From contig VXMF01000035.1 of assembly GCA_009841225.1 (NCBI GenBank), forward strand, positions 94,932 to 158,931: a DNA stretch of 64,000 bases, read 5' to 3'. Under the pieces are notes generated by a model. It was not told the origin of the DNA, did not search any database, and worked only from the letters and a program-made list of their open reading frames with translations. This DNA is from Terriglobia bacterium. Lineage in GTDB: Bacteria > Acidobacteriota > Terriglobia > Bryobacterales > UBA6623. How positions within the stretch are numbered: the first letter of the stretch is position 1; every line of letters begins with the position of its first letter. Positions 9,002 to 18,849 of this stretch are shown piece by piece. A program made the position numbers and the translations under genes.

Positions 9002-9346
9002 TCACGAGTCCAGCGTCGCCGGTTTCGGGAGCTGGCGCACCTGAGGAAGCAGGTCGTATAGCCGTTCCCAAGTGTAGATGCCAGTGGAATGCCCGTCGCT
9101 CCAGAAGATCTGGATCGCGTAGCGGCCCACTGGTTCGATCTTGGTGGGGTAGACCAAGATCGGCAGGACACTCTCGCCCACGATGCGCTTCCCGGTGATT
9201 TCGTCTACGCAGGTCGCACAGGGGCACTGGCCGCGCAGGAAGCGGGCCGGGTACACGGCCTCTTCGCCCGAACTCCAGCGGATCTGGATGTCGTGCGCGC
9301 CGTGGCGGTTGATTTCCAGAGGGCGGTTGAGGGCGCTGTCTGCCAC
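9002..9346 (-). CDS. DUF971 domain protein (gamma-butyrobetaine hydroxylase-like N-terminal fold)
   Basis: A 114-aa single-domain protein. The conserved core includes RWSSGEEAVYPARFLRGQCPCATCVDE near residues 24-50, and later YAIQIFWSDGHSTGIYTWERL with LPIL and KIEPVGRYA. Cys and His residues could bind zinc, as proposed for the N-terminal domain of gamma-butyrobetaine hydroxylases. In bacteria the family often occurs near Fe-S assembly or Mrp genes, but no such neighbour is present here. It is encoded on the same strand as the downstream sulfatase. The precise function is unknown. Confidence 0.88.
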   Translation of the reverse strand: MADSALNRPLEINRHGAHDIQIRWSSGEEAVYPARFLRGQCPCATCVDEITGKRIVGESVLPILVYPTKIEPVGRYAIQIFWSDGHSTGIYTWERLYDLLPQVRQLPKPATLDS

Positions 9347-9385
9347 GTAACCCCACTTTGAGTGTATGGCAGAGCGATCTTGGCC

Positions 9386-10762
9386 TCAGTAGTTTTTGAA
9401 CGGCCCCCTGGGATCCGCAGCCGCCATTTCCTGCACCCAGTCCCGGTAGGCGCGTCGCACGCGCTTGTAAACATCGGGGAGTTCTTTGGTGAGGTCGTTG
9501 CTCTCCGCAACGTCTTCCGAGAGGTCGAAGAGTCCGCCGCCCCTCCTCGAATGCACCAGTTTCCAGTGGCCCAGCCGGGCTCCATATTCGCCCTGGCGCT
9601 CCCAAAACATGCTCTCCCGCTCCGATTTGGCTCGCCCTTGAAGTACGGGGAGCATGTCGAAGCCGTCAAACTCGACCTCTTCAGGAAGGGAAGCGCCCGA
9701 GGCCTTGACCAGCATCGGAAAGACTTCCAAGGCGGTGAGAAATTCGTCGGACACGATACCGGGAGCGATCTTTCCGGGCCAGCGCATCAGGAACGGGACC
9801 CTCACGCCGCCCTCGAACATCTGTGCCTTGCGGCCCCGCAGCGGGCCGGAGTCGCCCCCTCCTCCAGCGCCGTTGTCAGAGACGAAGATGACGATGGTGT
9901 CCTGTCGCAGCCCGTGCTCGTCGATCCGATCCAGGACACGTCCGATCGAGCTGTCCATGCAGGTGACCGCCGCCATGAACTTGTGGCGGCGCTCAGCTGC
10001 GAGGCCATCGGGCGAAGGGTATTGGTCCAAGCACTCGCCCGGGGCTTGCACGAAGCCCCGGACGCCGCGATCCAGGCTTGATGCTCCGTGCGGTGCGTTG
10101 TACGAAAGGTAAACGAAGAAGGGATCGGCCTTGTGCTCGTCGATAAAGCGCAGCGTCTCGCGTTCGAACAGTTCGGTGGTGTAGCGGCCCTTGTCCTCTT
10201 CCGTGGGAGAATTGCGCCGGTACATCGACGGCACTCCGTAGCGCTCGTGGGTCCAGTAGTCGATGCCGGTATTGACGAATCCGTAGAAGTCGTCGAAGCC
10301 TCGTTGCAGCGGCAGATAGCGCTTGAGGGAGCCGAGATCCCACTTGCCGAACATTCCGGTGGCGTACCCGGCTGCGGACAGCACTTGCGAAAGCAGGATC
10401 TCCCGCGTGTCCGTCCCTAGGATCCGCTCGGGGCTGATCGCGTATTCGTAGAGCGGATAGCGATAGCCATCGTTCACCCTGTCGTTGCGGAAGTTGTCGT
10501 AGGTTCCGTTGCGTTGCGGATAGCGGCCAGTGAGCAACGCGACTCGGGACGGGGTGCAGGCAGGCCACGCAGCGTAGTAGCTGGTGAGCCGGACTCCCTC
10601 CGCCGCCAGCCTGTCAAGCCGGGGCGTGAGGATATCGCTGCTGCCCATCGAGCCGAGGTCCATATAGCCCTGGTCGTCAGAGACGATCAGCAGTATGTTG
10701 GGCTGGCGGGCCGCCGACACGCTCGTGGCCAGTAGCGCGAACACGGCGAGGTAGCGATTCAT
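9386..10762 (-). CDS. Secreted arylsulfatase-type sulfatase (Cys-type)
   Basis: A 458-aa sulfatase that hydrolyses sulfate esters in the periplasm or outside the cell. The signal peptide is MNRYLAVFALLATSVSAA and the mature part begins with the metal-binding NILLIVSDDQGY. The active-site motif is CTPSR near residue 68, where the Cys must be converted to formylglycine. FVSDNGAGG and the GPLRGRK loop follow. The ATG at 10762 is chosen because it gives a clean signal peptide; the reading frame stays open upstream but that part overlaps the symporter gene. No formylglycine-generating enzyme is encoded in the window. The substrate is unknown. Confidence 0.93.
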   Translation of the reverse strand: MNRYLAVFALLATSVSAARQPNILLIVSDDQGYMDLGSMGSSDILTPRLDRLAAEGVRLTSYYAAWPACTPSRVALLTGRYPQRNGTYDNFRNDRVNDGYRYPLYEYAISPERILGTDTREILLSQVLSAAGYATGMFGKWDLGSLKRYLPLQRGFDDFYGFVNTGIDYWTHERYGVPSMYRRNSPTEEDKGRYTTELFERETLRFIDEHKADPFFVYLSYNAPHGASSLDRGVRGFVQAPGECLDQYPSPDGLAAERRHKFMAAVTCMDSSIGRVLDRIDEHGLRQDTIVIFVSDNGAGGGGDSGPLRGRKAQMFEGGVRVPFLMRWPGKIAPGIVSDEFLTALEVFPMLVKASGASLPEEVEFDGFDMLPVLQGRAKSERESMFWERQGEYGARLGHWKLVHSRRGGGLFDLSEDVAESNDLTKELPDVYKRVRRAYRDWVQEMAAADPRGPFKNY

Positions 10763-10815
10763 CGAGCCCATTGTAGGCAGCCCGCCTGACGAGCCACTTG
10801 GGGCCAGATGTCGGA

Positions 10816-12192
10816 CTAGCCAGTCCCGGCCGTCATTTCCCTGAAGTACCTGCGAGCTTCCTTCATCACAAAGGGGGCGAGGATCAGCGATGAGGTCATA
10901 GTGGGGATCGACATCAGACCGTACATGCCGTCGATGAAGTCGAGCACTGCCGTGACAGATGTCACGGACGAGATCAGGATCGATGCCACGTAGATGTACC
11001 GGTATAACGACTGGCGCTCCGCCCCGACCAAGAAACCTAGAGACTTCTCGCCGTAGTAGCCGCACGACAGGGTGGTTGAAAAGCCAAAGAAGATCGCGCA
11101 GGTGAACAGCACGTAGGTTCCGATGCCGGGCAGTACCTGCTCGAAGGATGCGAGCGTCACCGACACGCCCTCGGCCTCGAAGTTCGTCCACGTGCCCGTG
11201 CTCAGGATGATCAGGGCAGTCGAGGTGCAGATGATCAACGTGTCGATGATCGGGCCGAGCATCGCCACGAGACCCTCTCGGACGGGCTCGTCGGTCTTGG
11301 CCGCGCCGTGCGCGAGCGCCTCGGACCCGACTCCGGCTTCGTTCGAAAAGGCGGCCCGGCGCACTCCGGTCACGATTACGCCCCAGACCGCTCCCCCGGC
11401 GACCGCGTCTCCGGTGAACGCGTCCTTGAAGATCAGGGCGAGGGCCGCGGGGAGGGACGGCAGGTTGGAGGCCAGGATCACGGCGGCGCTGGCAACGTAG
11501 AGCACGACCATGGCCGGGACCATCTTGGCCGCCACCAATCCCACGCGCTTGATGCCGCCGATCTGGACCGCGCCCGCCGCGATCGCTACGACAACGCCGA
11601 GCGCGAGGTTAAAGACCCAAGCATCGGACGAGTCAGTGACCCAGCCGAGCGGAATTGCCACGGTCTCCCGGGCGATGCGCACGAGCTGGTTGACCTGGAA
11701 CATCGGCAGCGTGCCGCACAGTGCGCAGAACGAGAAGAACAAGGCGAGCGGCTTCCAGCGCTTCCCGAGGCCGTACAAGATGAAATACATCGGCCCGCCC
11801 TGAATCTCTCCGCGGCTGTCAGGGCCTCGGTATTGAATCGACAGCGAACAGGTGAAGAACTTGGTGGCGATTCCGACGAAGGCACATACCCACATCCAGA
11901 AGATCGCACCCGGGCCGCCGGTTTGGATCGCGACTGCGACACCGGCGATGTTCGCCATCCCGATCGTGCCCGCAAGGGCGCTGCTAAGTGCCTGAAAATG
12001 CGAAACCTGACCGGTTGCAGAAGCGGAGTCGTAGTGCCCGAGCAGGATCTTGAGCGCGTGCTTGAGGTGCCAGAACGGAAGCAGCCGCGAGTACAGGAAA
12101 AAGTAGCACCCGCCCCCGATGAGCAGAAACAGCACCACCGGCCCCCAGGCGAAGGAGGCAAACGCCGACAGGGCGTTTTCGATCCCGGTCAC
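10816..12192 (-). CDS. AGCS-family sodium:alanine/amino-acid symporter
   Basis: A polytopic inner-membrane protein of about 458 aa from the GTG at 12192, with around ten hydrophobic segments. Family signatures include GTIGMANIAGVAVAIQTGGPGAIFW, EIQGGPMYF and the FSNEAGVGSEALAHGA stretch in the middle. It should import alanine, glycine or a related amino acid with sodium. An ATG at 12285 would add 31 non-hydrophobic residues (MDGSGSRDPQ start), which family members do not have. It lies 53 bp upstream of the sulfatase on the same strand, so co-transcription is possible. Confidence 0.92.
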   Translation of the reverse strand: MTGIENALSAFASFAWGPVVLFLLIGGGCYFFLYSRLLPFWHLKHALKILLGHYDSASATGQVSHFQALSSALAGTIGMANIAGVAVAIQTGGPGAIFWMWVCAFVGIATKFFTCSLSIQYRGPDSRGEIQGGPMYFILYGLGKRWKPLALFFSFCALCGTLPMFQVNQLVRIARETVAIPLGWVTDSSDAWVFNLALGVVVAIAAGAVQIGGIKRVGLVAAKMVPAMVVLYVASAAVILASNLPSLPAALALIFKDAFTGDAVAGGAVWGVIVTGVRRAAFSNEAGVGSEALAHGAAKTDEPVREGLVAMLGPIIDTLIICTSTALIILSTGTWTNFEAEGVSVTLASFEQVLPGIGTYVLFTCAIFFGFSTTLSCGYYGEKSLGFLVGAERQSLYRYIYVASILISSVTSVTAVLDFIDGMYGLMSIPTMTSSLILAPFVMKEARRYFREMTAGTG

Positions 12193-12416
12193 CCCATCAG
12201 CATATATGCCAGCACGCCAGCCCGACCCAGCGGCGACTTCGGGCTGGCAGGCCCGTTGAGGATCGCGGCTTCCGGAGCCATCCATGCGCGATGCCCTCGT
12301 TTCGCGTAAACTCTTGGCAGAGCGCGGGCGGCCCGCCTGAGATCGAAGTTCCGGCGTCTTGGAACTGGCGTATCGCGGGAAATGTGCTTACAGGTACTGG
12401 AGATCGAGAGGAATCT

Positions 12417-13472
12417 ATGACGCGTCGAATCACTTTGGGACTGAGCCCTTTGCTGCTGGGATGGACGCTTGCCGTGGCCGCGGAGATCCCGCGGACTCCG
12501 TCGGGCAAACCGGACCTGTCCGGGACGTATGACATAGCTACTCTGACGCCGCTGGAGCGCCCTGAAGAATACGGTGAGCGGCTAACGCTGACCGAGGACG
12601 AGGCGGCTGCCGTCGTCGATCGCGAGGTGGAGCGAAGGGCCCGGCGGAACGCGCCGTCTGATCCCGAGCGCGGCGCCCCTCCGGACGGCGGGGACGGATC
12701 GCCTGGATCGGCGGGGAATGTCGGTGGCTACAACTCGTTCTGGCTGGACAGAGGCAGTGGCGGATTCATGCTGGACGGCACTTGGAGGACCTCGATCATT
12801 ACCGATCCCAAGAACGGCCGCAAGCCACCCATGACTGCTGCGGCAAAACAGCGCGCGGCGGCGCGGGCCGAGCTGTCGCGTACGAACACCGGCGTCGCCT
12901 GGTGGATCGAAGAGGGTCTCGAGCAAGGGCCTTACGACGATCCAGAAATCAGGCCGCTGGCCGAACGCTGCCTGCTGGGGTTCGGATCGACGGCCGGGCC
13001 GCCGATGCTGCCGGTCGCTTACAACAACGTGAAGCGAATCGTGCAGACCGACGATCACGTGATGATCCTGGTCGAAATGGTTCACGATGTGCGCGTCATA
13101 CGCATGAACGCCGAGCACGCTCCGGATGACGTGCGGAGCTGGCTCGGCGATTCGATCGGTCGTTGGGAGGGGGACACGCTGGTCGTGGAGACCACGAACT
13201 TCAACGACAGCCCGTCGCTGCCAGGCGCATCGCGCGACCTGCGGGTGACCGAGTGGTTCACGCGGGTGGATCCGCAAACGCTGCACTATCGCTTCAGAGT
13301 CGAGGACCCGAGCGTCTGGACCGCGCCGTGGAGCGGGGAGTACGTGTGGCCTGCGACCGGAAACCGCGTTTACGAGTACGCCTGCCACGAGGCCAACTAC
13401 TCTTTCGGCGGGATCCTTCGGGGGGCGCGGATCCTTGAAGAGGAACTGCTCGGCAAGAAGGGCGACGACTAG
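12417..13472 (+). CDS. Secreted protein of unknown function, acidobacterial type
   Basis: A 351-aa protein with an N-terminal signal sequence (LGLSPLLLGWTLAVAAE), then IPRTPSGKPDLSGTYD. This opening is common to a large family of uncharacterised exported proteins in Acidobacteriota and related metagenome bins. The body has EVERRARRN charged helix, a Gly/Pro/Asp-rich low-complexity stretch, and a beta-rich C-terminal half with WEGDTLVVETTNFND and RLRVTEWFTRVD-like elements. The ATG at 12417 follows GAGAGGAA at suitable distance; longer in-frame starts from 12291 lack a signal peptide. No enzymatic motif is recognised. Confidence 0.75.
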   Translation: MTRRITLGLSPLLLGWTLAVAAEIPRTPSGKPDLSGTYDIATLTPLERPEEYGERLTLTEDEAAAVVDREVERRARRNAPSDPERGAPPDGGDGSPGSAGNVGGYNSFWLDRGSGGFMLDGTWRTSIITDPKNGRKPPMTAAAKQRAAARAELSRTNTGVAWWIEEGLEQGPYDDPEIRPLAERCLLGFGSTAGPPMLPVAYNNVKRIVQTDDHVMILVEMVHDVRVIRMNAEHAPDDVRSWLGDSIGRWEGDTLVVETTNFNDSPSLPGASRDLRVTEWFTRVDPQTLHYRFRVEDPSVWTAPWSGEYVWPATGNRVYEYACHEANYSFGGILRGARILEEELLGKKGDD

Positions 13473-13572
13473 ACTCGAGCCGAAGAGCGGTTCCCGGATC
13501 GCACCGCAGCATCTGGCGGGATCGGCTTTTCCGCACATCAGCGGCGGGGAGTGCCCTAGACTGAGCATACGG

Positions 13573-16500
13573 ATGTGGTGGCGACGACTACCGCCGTGTG
13601 GGGCGCCGGTATTGGCTGTGATTGCGCTCTGGGGCCTGACGCCTTGGGCTGCCGCCCAATCGAACCGGCTTGAAAACTACACGGTCCTGCTCGACTCGCC
13701 GGCCTCGGGCGAACGGTTGCGAGCGAGGCACGGGATCGATCTGCGCCCCGGCCAGCGCGTCGCGGCGAGCGATTTCGCCTCTGAGGCGAGCGCCGTTGCT
13801 GCGGCCCAAGCGCCCGTCATCGAGGCCCTGAAGGCCGGCGGAGCAGAGGTGACCGGGTCGGTGCAGAACGTGCTCAACGCGGTATTCATCCGTGCCCGCG
13901 CGGGACAGACCGAAGCGTTCTGGGAAATCTCAGGGGTGCGCAGGGTAGAGCCCAGCCGCAATCTGGACTTCACGCTGGACAGCGTCAGCGATGTCTTGCA
14001 GCTACGCGCGGCGCGAGCTAGGCCAGATGGCACCACGGCCACCGGCGCGGGAATCAAGATAGCCATCATCGATTCGGGGCTGGATTTTGACCATGCAGCC
14101 TTTAGAGACCCCACTCTGGCTGCCGTGGAAGGCTATCCCAAGGCCGAGCCAGAGTTGCTTGAGTATGCCAACAGCAAGGTACTGGCGGTGCGCAGCTATG
14201 TGCACCTGCAGAATTCCCGGGAACCGGCGACCTCAAGCCCCGATGACCTCACGCCTGTCGATTTCAACGGGCACGGGACGGCGGTAGCCATGATCGCGGG
14301 AGGAAGGCGCATCAACACCCCGGCTGGCCTGGTCCAAGGCATCGCCCCGATGGCGTATCTGGGCGTCTACAAGGTGGGTGGCACTCCGGGGATCAGCCCA
14401 GGGCCCAGCTCACAGTCAGTGATCGCCGCGATTGACGACGCTGTCAAAGATGGCATGGACGTGCTGAACCTGAGTGTCGGACAGGTGGCGATGCATCCTT
14501 GGGAGGTGTTCGGGGACGGCTGCTCCGAAGCCTCCCACACGCCTTGCGACCTGGTGGCTTTGGCGGCGCAAAGTGCTGTGGCCGATTTCGGACGCTTGGT
14601 CGTCGCCGCAGCGGGCAACGACGGCCAGACCGGCGGTCAATCCCATCCCGCCCGCAACACGGTGGCGTCCCCGGGGTATGCTCCGGATGTCATCTCGGTG
14701 GCCGCAACCTCCAATTCGAGGCGCTTCGAGCAGAGGGTGCGAGCCGCGGGAGCTTCGTACCGAGCCCTGTCCGGCACAGGACCAAGCCCGGGACCGCAGC
14801 TGACTGCGACGGGCGCGCTCGCCGAGCCGTTCGGTGACCGGCAAGGTTGCGCTCCGTACGCGACCGGGGCGCTTGCGGATCGAATCGTAGTGGTTGAATT
14901 CGGCGGCTGCGGGCCCGTCGACAAGGTAGAGGCTGCCGATGCGGCAGGCGCCGCTGGCGTGATCGTCTTCCACAGCGATCCGACAGGGGACCTGCTGCAG
15001 ATGGGCGGTCTTGAAGACACCGACATCCCGGCGTACTTCATCTCCGCCGAGGATGGCGCAACGCTGGCCTCCAGACTTGGCTCCGATCCGCCTCAGCAGC
15101 CGCTGGCAGTCACGCTGGTTGCCTCCCGGGTGACTCGGCGGATCGATTGGACCCAAGTGGCGCCGTTCAGTTCGAGAGGGCCGACTCCGGGGCTGCTCCC
15201 GAAGCCCGATATCGCCGCTCCCGGCGCCCCAGTCTTCGCGATTGCCGGCGGGACCGCGGGAACGACGCGGGGCGGCTACCAGCAGGTGCGGGGGACGAGC
15301 TTCTCCGCCGCCGCTGTCAGCGGCGCTGCGGCGCTTGTCTGGCAGCTGCACCCGGATTGGACCGCGCGGGAGGTCGCCTCTGCCCTGATCAACACTGCAA
15401 GTACAACAGTGGTCGAAGGCGGCGAAATCGCCCGCGTTGGCTCGGTTGGCTCGGGCCTGCTGAGTTTCGAGTCCGCCTTCGACCCGATCGCCACGGTCGT
15501 GCCGGCAAACATCGGCTTCGGACGCTTCACGGGAGAAACCCTGCCCGAGTCGCGCGATGTGACCATCACCAACCGCACTTCGGTGTCCCAGCAGTACCGC
15601 ATCGAGGTCGTGCAGCGCGATGCGGACGACAACGCGGAAGTGAGTGTGAACGGGTCTGCGGAAACGACGTTTCAGCTTCAGCCGGACCAGCAGATGGTGC
15701 TGAGCGTTGCCCTGGGCGGAACGATGCCCGCCTCGGGATCGTACGAGGGCCATCTCCGGGTGACGCGGCAGGGCAGTGACCGCGAGTTGCGCGTGCCGTA
15801 CCTGTACGTGGTCGGCGATAACCAGCCCGAGGATGCCTTTGCCATCGGCACATCGGTCTACCGCGGCATCGTCGACAAGCACACACACTTATGGGTGCTT
15901 GGAAAGTTCGTGGACCGCTACGGCGCGCCCATTCGGGGCAGGGCGGCGGAGTGGGGATGGCATGAGAGCGACGGTCATCTGGTCAATTACGACGCGTTCA
16001 CGACCCAGGCCGGTCTCGCGATTGCCGAGCTTGGATTTGGCGATCCATCCGATGCGCACGTAATCGCGACTGTGACGGTTGGAGACGTGGACCTGCGCTT
16101 CGATCTGTATGCAGATGTTCACGCCCCGCAAATCGAAGGGTTCCTGAATGCCGCAAGCCTCTCCGCCGAAGGGCCTGTCGCGCCCGGGTCAGTCGCGGCG
16201 ATCGCCGGGGCGGGGCTGGCGGAATTCGGTGGGCAGGCACCTGCGGGCGAGCCCCCGCTTGCTCTCAAGTCAGTCAGTGTCAGCTTCGACAAGCGCGATG
16301 CAGTAGTCAGTGTCTCGGCGCCGGTCTTCAGCGTTGCTTCGGATCACCTCCAGATTCAGGTTCCGTGGGAGCTGGCTGGCCTCGGCTCGGCCTACGCCAA
16401 GGTTCGCGTGCTGGATCGCTACGGCTTCATATGGACCTCGGAGCCGTTCCAGGTCAACCTAGCTGACGTTGCTCCGGGCATCTACAGCTATGAGACCGAC

Positions 16501-16848
16501 GATGGCGAGGTGGCGTCCGCCACTCACGCGGACGGCAGTTACGTGACCGCCGGTGCACCGGCCAGGGCGGGGCAGACTGTAACGGTCTACATGACGGGAG
16601 CCGGACCGCTCTCAACGCCCCAGCAGTCTGGCAGGTCGGCCCGCTCGAGGCTGTCCACCCTGCACAGTCCCACCGTCACCGTAGGCGGCAGAGAGGCATC
16701 GGTTGCCTACTCCGGAACCATTCCAGGCGCGGTTGGCATTACCAAGATAGATTTCGTTATCCCGTCAGGCGTGTCTGCAGGGGCGACAGAGGTTAGCGTA
16801 TCGGTCAACGGCAGCACCAGCAACTCGGTCACCATCCCTGTACAGTGA
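13573..16848 (+). CDS. Secreted subtilisin-like (S8) serine protease with PA domain and Solibacter-type C-terminal domain
   Basis: A 1091-aa exported protease. A signal peptide (ALWGLTPWAAAQ) and an inhibitor-like prodomain precede the S8 domain. Catalytic Asp is in IIDSGLDFD (about residue 167), His in NGHGTAVA (about 234), oxyanion Asn in AAAGNDGQ, and Ser in RGTSFSAAA (about 576). A PA insert (VVEFGGCGPVDKVEAADAAGA) sits inside the catalytic region. The C-terminal third has beta-sandwich domains, including LNAASLSAEGPVAPGSVAAIAG and a last domain with TVTVGGREASVAYSG. The latter matches the uncharacterised C-terminal domain first described in Solibacter. This is one of the better taxonomic clues in the window. 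Confidence 0.92.
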   Translation: MWWRRLPPCGAPVLAVIALWGLTPWAAAQSNRLENYTVLLDSPASGERLRARHGIDLRPGQRVAASDFASEASAVAAAQAPVIEALKAGGAEVTGSVQNVLNAVFIRARAGQTEAFWEISGVRRVEPSRNLDFTLDSVSDVLQLRAARARPDGTTATGAGIKIAIIDSGLDFDHAAFRDPTLAAVEGYPKAEPELLEYANSKVLAVRSYVHLQNSREPATSSPDDLTPVDFNGHGTAVAMIAGGRRINTPAGLVQGIAPMAYLGVYKVGGTPGISPGPSSQSVIAAIDDAVKDGMDVLNLSVGQVAMHPWEVFGDGCSEASHTPCDLVALAAQSAVADFGRLVVAAAGNDGQTGGQSHPARNTVASPGYAPDVISVAATSNSRRFEQRVRAAGASYRALSGTGPSPGPQLTATGALAEPFGDRQGCAPYATGALADRIVVVEFGGCGPVDKVEAADAAGAAGVIVFHSDPTGDLLQMGGLEDTDIPAYFISAEDGATLASRLGSDPPQQPLAVTLVASRVTRRIDWTQVAPFSSRGPTPGLLPKPDIAAPGAPVFAIAGGTAGTTRGGYQQVRGTSFSAAAVSGAAALVWQLHPDWTAREVASALINTASTTVVEGGEIARVGSVGSGLLSFESAFDPIATVVPANIGFGRFTGETLPESRDVTITNRTSVSQQYRIEVVQRDADDNAEVSVNGSAETTFQLQPDQQMVLSVALGGTMPASGSYEGHLRVTRQGSDRELRVPYLYVVGDNQPEDAFAIGTSVYRGIVDKHTHLWVLGKFVDRYGAPIRGRAAEWGWHESDGHLVNYDAFTTQAGLAIAELGFGDPSDAHVIATVTVGDVDLRFDLYADVHAPQIEGFLNAASLSAEGPVAPGSVAAIAGAGLAEFGGQAPAGEPPLALKSVSVSFDKRDAVVSVSAPVFSVASDHLQIQVPWELAGLGSAYAKVRVLDRYGFIWTSEPFQVNLADVAPGIYSYETDDGEVASATHADGSYVTAGAPARAGQTVTVYMTGAGPLSTPQQSGRSARSRLSTLHSPTVTVGGREASVAYSGTIPGAVGITKIDFVIPSGVSAGATEVSVSVNGSTSNSVTIPVQ

Positions 16849-16993
16849 ACGCTCGCGGCCTGTTGTCGGCCGACCGGTTTCCAGTCGTTCTCCCTGATGC
16901 GAGCTTTGCCGCCCGCTCGAACGGACACGGCCCTTCAGCCAGCGTCTACTGACTATTCTCCCCAGGCCCTCGGCGGTCACAAGCGGCTATAGC

Positions 16994-18571
16994 CTACTCG
17001 GCCCAATCAGCGACCATCCGTTCGACTTCCGCTTGGTCGTACCGGCCCCACGGTTCGTAGTCTTGGTTGGCGAGCATGTCCGCCATCGCGTATGGGCCGG
17101 ACTCGATCCCGTTCTCGGGCACCTCGGCCCCGGCGATCCAGGCGATGGCGTTTAGCACGAGCTTGCGATAGTCAGGATGGGCCCAGTTCCAATGCACGTG
17201 CCCACCCGTGAAGCCAAAGCCGCGGCCGCCGCCCGGCCGCTCGCTGGCCCACATCAGGGTCTGCAGCTCGCCCCGGTCCACGGCTGCGCGGGCATACGGG
17301 TTCCCCGATGCGGGGCCGTCCGGGCGCGACATGGCTTTCTTGGGAGGCACTGCCTGCAGGATGGGCGTCACCCCGTGCATGCCCGCTCGGAAGCGGATGT
17401 GGAAGTACCACTCGTCGTTGATCTCGAACGGCCTGACGCCGTTGGTGATCGGATGGTCTCGTGCCAGTTTCGGCGACTTGATGGTCCAGTGGGGGTTAAC
17501 CGACCACCAGCGTTCGAAGTACCCGCCGGTCCAATCGAGGAACTTCTGGCCAGGTTCGCCTTGGGGCAGCTCCACGGCGAAGTGGATGGCTCCGATTCCG
17601 GCCTTGCGCCGTGCCAGTTGATCGACCGAGCGCAGTGCCTGCAACCACGGATGGCGCAAGCCTCCGTTGCTGTATAGGACCACTGCGTCGGCATTGTCGA
17701 GCGCTGTCGGGTCGCTCGGGTGACCGTCGAAGTAGGCGGTTGCGTGAATCTGGGGGAAGTTCTTGTTCAAGGCGTCCATCAAGAGCTTGATCCCGGCCGT
17801 GTGCTCATGCGACCCGTACCCGTGGCTCTTGACCCCGCCGACGAAGACGACCTTCTTAGCCCCAGCAGCCATCGGCAGGCGCTTGAGTTGGATATTGCGG
17901 AACTTGATGGTCATGGGCGGCCCGCGATGTATCTGGAGGCCCACCAGGCCGGAAGTGGGTGCGTTCGGATCGTTGTCCGTCACGTCCACCATGACGTGCC
18001 CGTTTATCTTGTGGATGTAACGGTTTCCGCGAGCGATTACGTGAAGCCTGTTCCAGCCGTCAAGGTCGATCTTGCTTTGTAGCTCGACCGGATCGCCGAC
18101 GCTGCCGACCACTTGGGGCTTTCCGTCCGTACCCACTACCACCTTTTCGCCGCGCCGGGCCAGGATCCTCCGTGACCGCTCGCCGTACAGGCCTCCGGTG
18201 TGCCGTTCTCCTGCCTCGAAGTCGGCTTGCAAACCGCCTAGGATGTGCGGGCCCCATTCCTTGGGTTTCTCGAACGCCCGGTACTGCACGCCCGAGTTGC
18301 CCCCACCGATCATGTATTCGACCTTGAGCTCGAAGTTGTCCACTTCGCCCTCTCGCCAAATCAGGAAGGAGTTCGCGGGGATCGGATCCTCGGCGCTAGT
18401 GCGCCCCACGATCACTCCGTCTTCTACTGCCCAGAGTTTCGGGTTGCCGTCCCACCCCTTCAGGGAAACCCCGTCGAAGATCGGAACAAAGCGATCGGCA
18501 GGCTCGGCTGCAGGGAGTGCGCTGGCCGTCGCGAGGCTGGCCGCAACAAGGAGGACTGGTCGAAGGGACAT
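16994..18571 (-). CDS. Secreted DUF1080 (3-keto-disaccharide hydrolase-type) and ThuA-like fusion protein
   Basis: A 525-aa exported protein with signal peptide LRPVLLVAASLATASALPAAE. The N-terminal half (about 25-230) is a DUF1080 concanavalin-like domain with FDGVSLKGWDG, GGGNSGVQYR and the HVMVDVTDND/GLQIHRGPPM strands. The second half is a ThuA-like, glutamine-amidotransferase-fold domain: KVVFVGGVKSHGYGSHEH, DNADAVVLYSNGG, and a C-terminal GFGFTGGHVHWNW. DUF1080 proteins have been linked to cleavage of 3-keto-glycosides, and ThuA to handling of keto-disaccharides. The fusion therefore suggests use of 3-keto sugars, which GMC-type dehydrogenases such as the divergent neighbour could supply. 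The pathway link is inference. Confidence 0.88.
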   Translation of the reverse strand: MSLRPVLLVAASLATASALPAAEPADRFVPIFDGVSLKGWDGNPKLWAVEDGVIVGRTSAEDPIPANSFLIWREGEVDNFELKVEYMIGGGNSGVQYRAFEKPKEWGPHILGGLQADFEAGERHTGGLYGERSRRILARRGEKVVVGTDGKPQVVGSVGDPVELQSKIDLDGWNRLHVIARGNRYIHKINGHVMVDVTDNDPNAPTSGLVGLQIHRGPPMTIKFRNIQLKRLPMAAGAKKVVFVGGVKSHGYGSHEHTAGIKLLMDALNKNFPQIHATAYFDGHPSDPTALDNADAVVLYSNGGLRHPWLQALRSVDQLARRKAGIGAIHFAVELPQGEPGQKFLDWTGGYFERWWSVNPHWTIKSPKLARDHPITNGVRPFEINDEWYFHIRFRAGMHGVTPILQAVPPKKAMSRPDGPASGNPYARAAVDRGELQTLMWASERPGGGRGFGFTGGHVHWNWAHPDYRKLVLNAIAWIAGAEVPENGIESGPYAMADMLANQDYEPWGRYDQAEVERMVADWAE

Positions 18572-18849
18572 GATTGTGAATCGGCTGTTCGCGGTAGCCG
18601 CGAACTCCCGTATGATAGCTTGACGCTGCTTGGCAGCGCCGTGAAGGTCTGTACGTTTTCCACGCCCGCCATCGCTGGCGACTTGAAGGCGTGGACGAAG
18701 ACAGCCGACCGAATCTTGGCGTCTCTCGAGGCCCGCCGCAAGAGCGTGTCAGATGTGGAACACTGAATCGAGCGGATCCGTTAAGTCGGCAGAGTGCCTG
18801 TGATACAAAATACTGGCGCGAGCCGCGCCCGCTTCTGGGAGGTGTGCAA

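Noticed and set aside
14416..15888. 490-codon minus-strand ORF opposite the subtilase
   Set aside because: It mirrors the codon pattern of the subtilase gene and has no recognisable domain.
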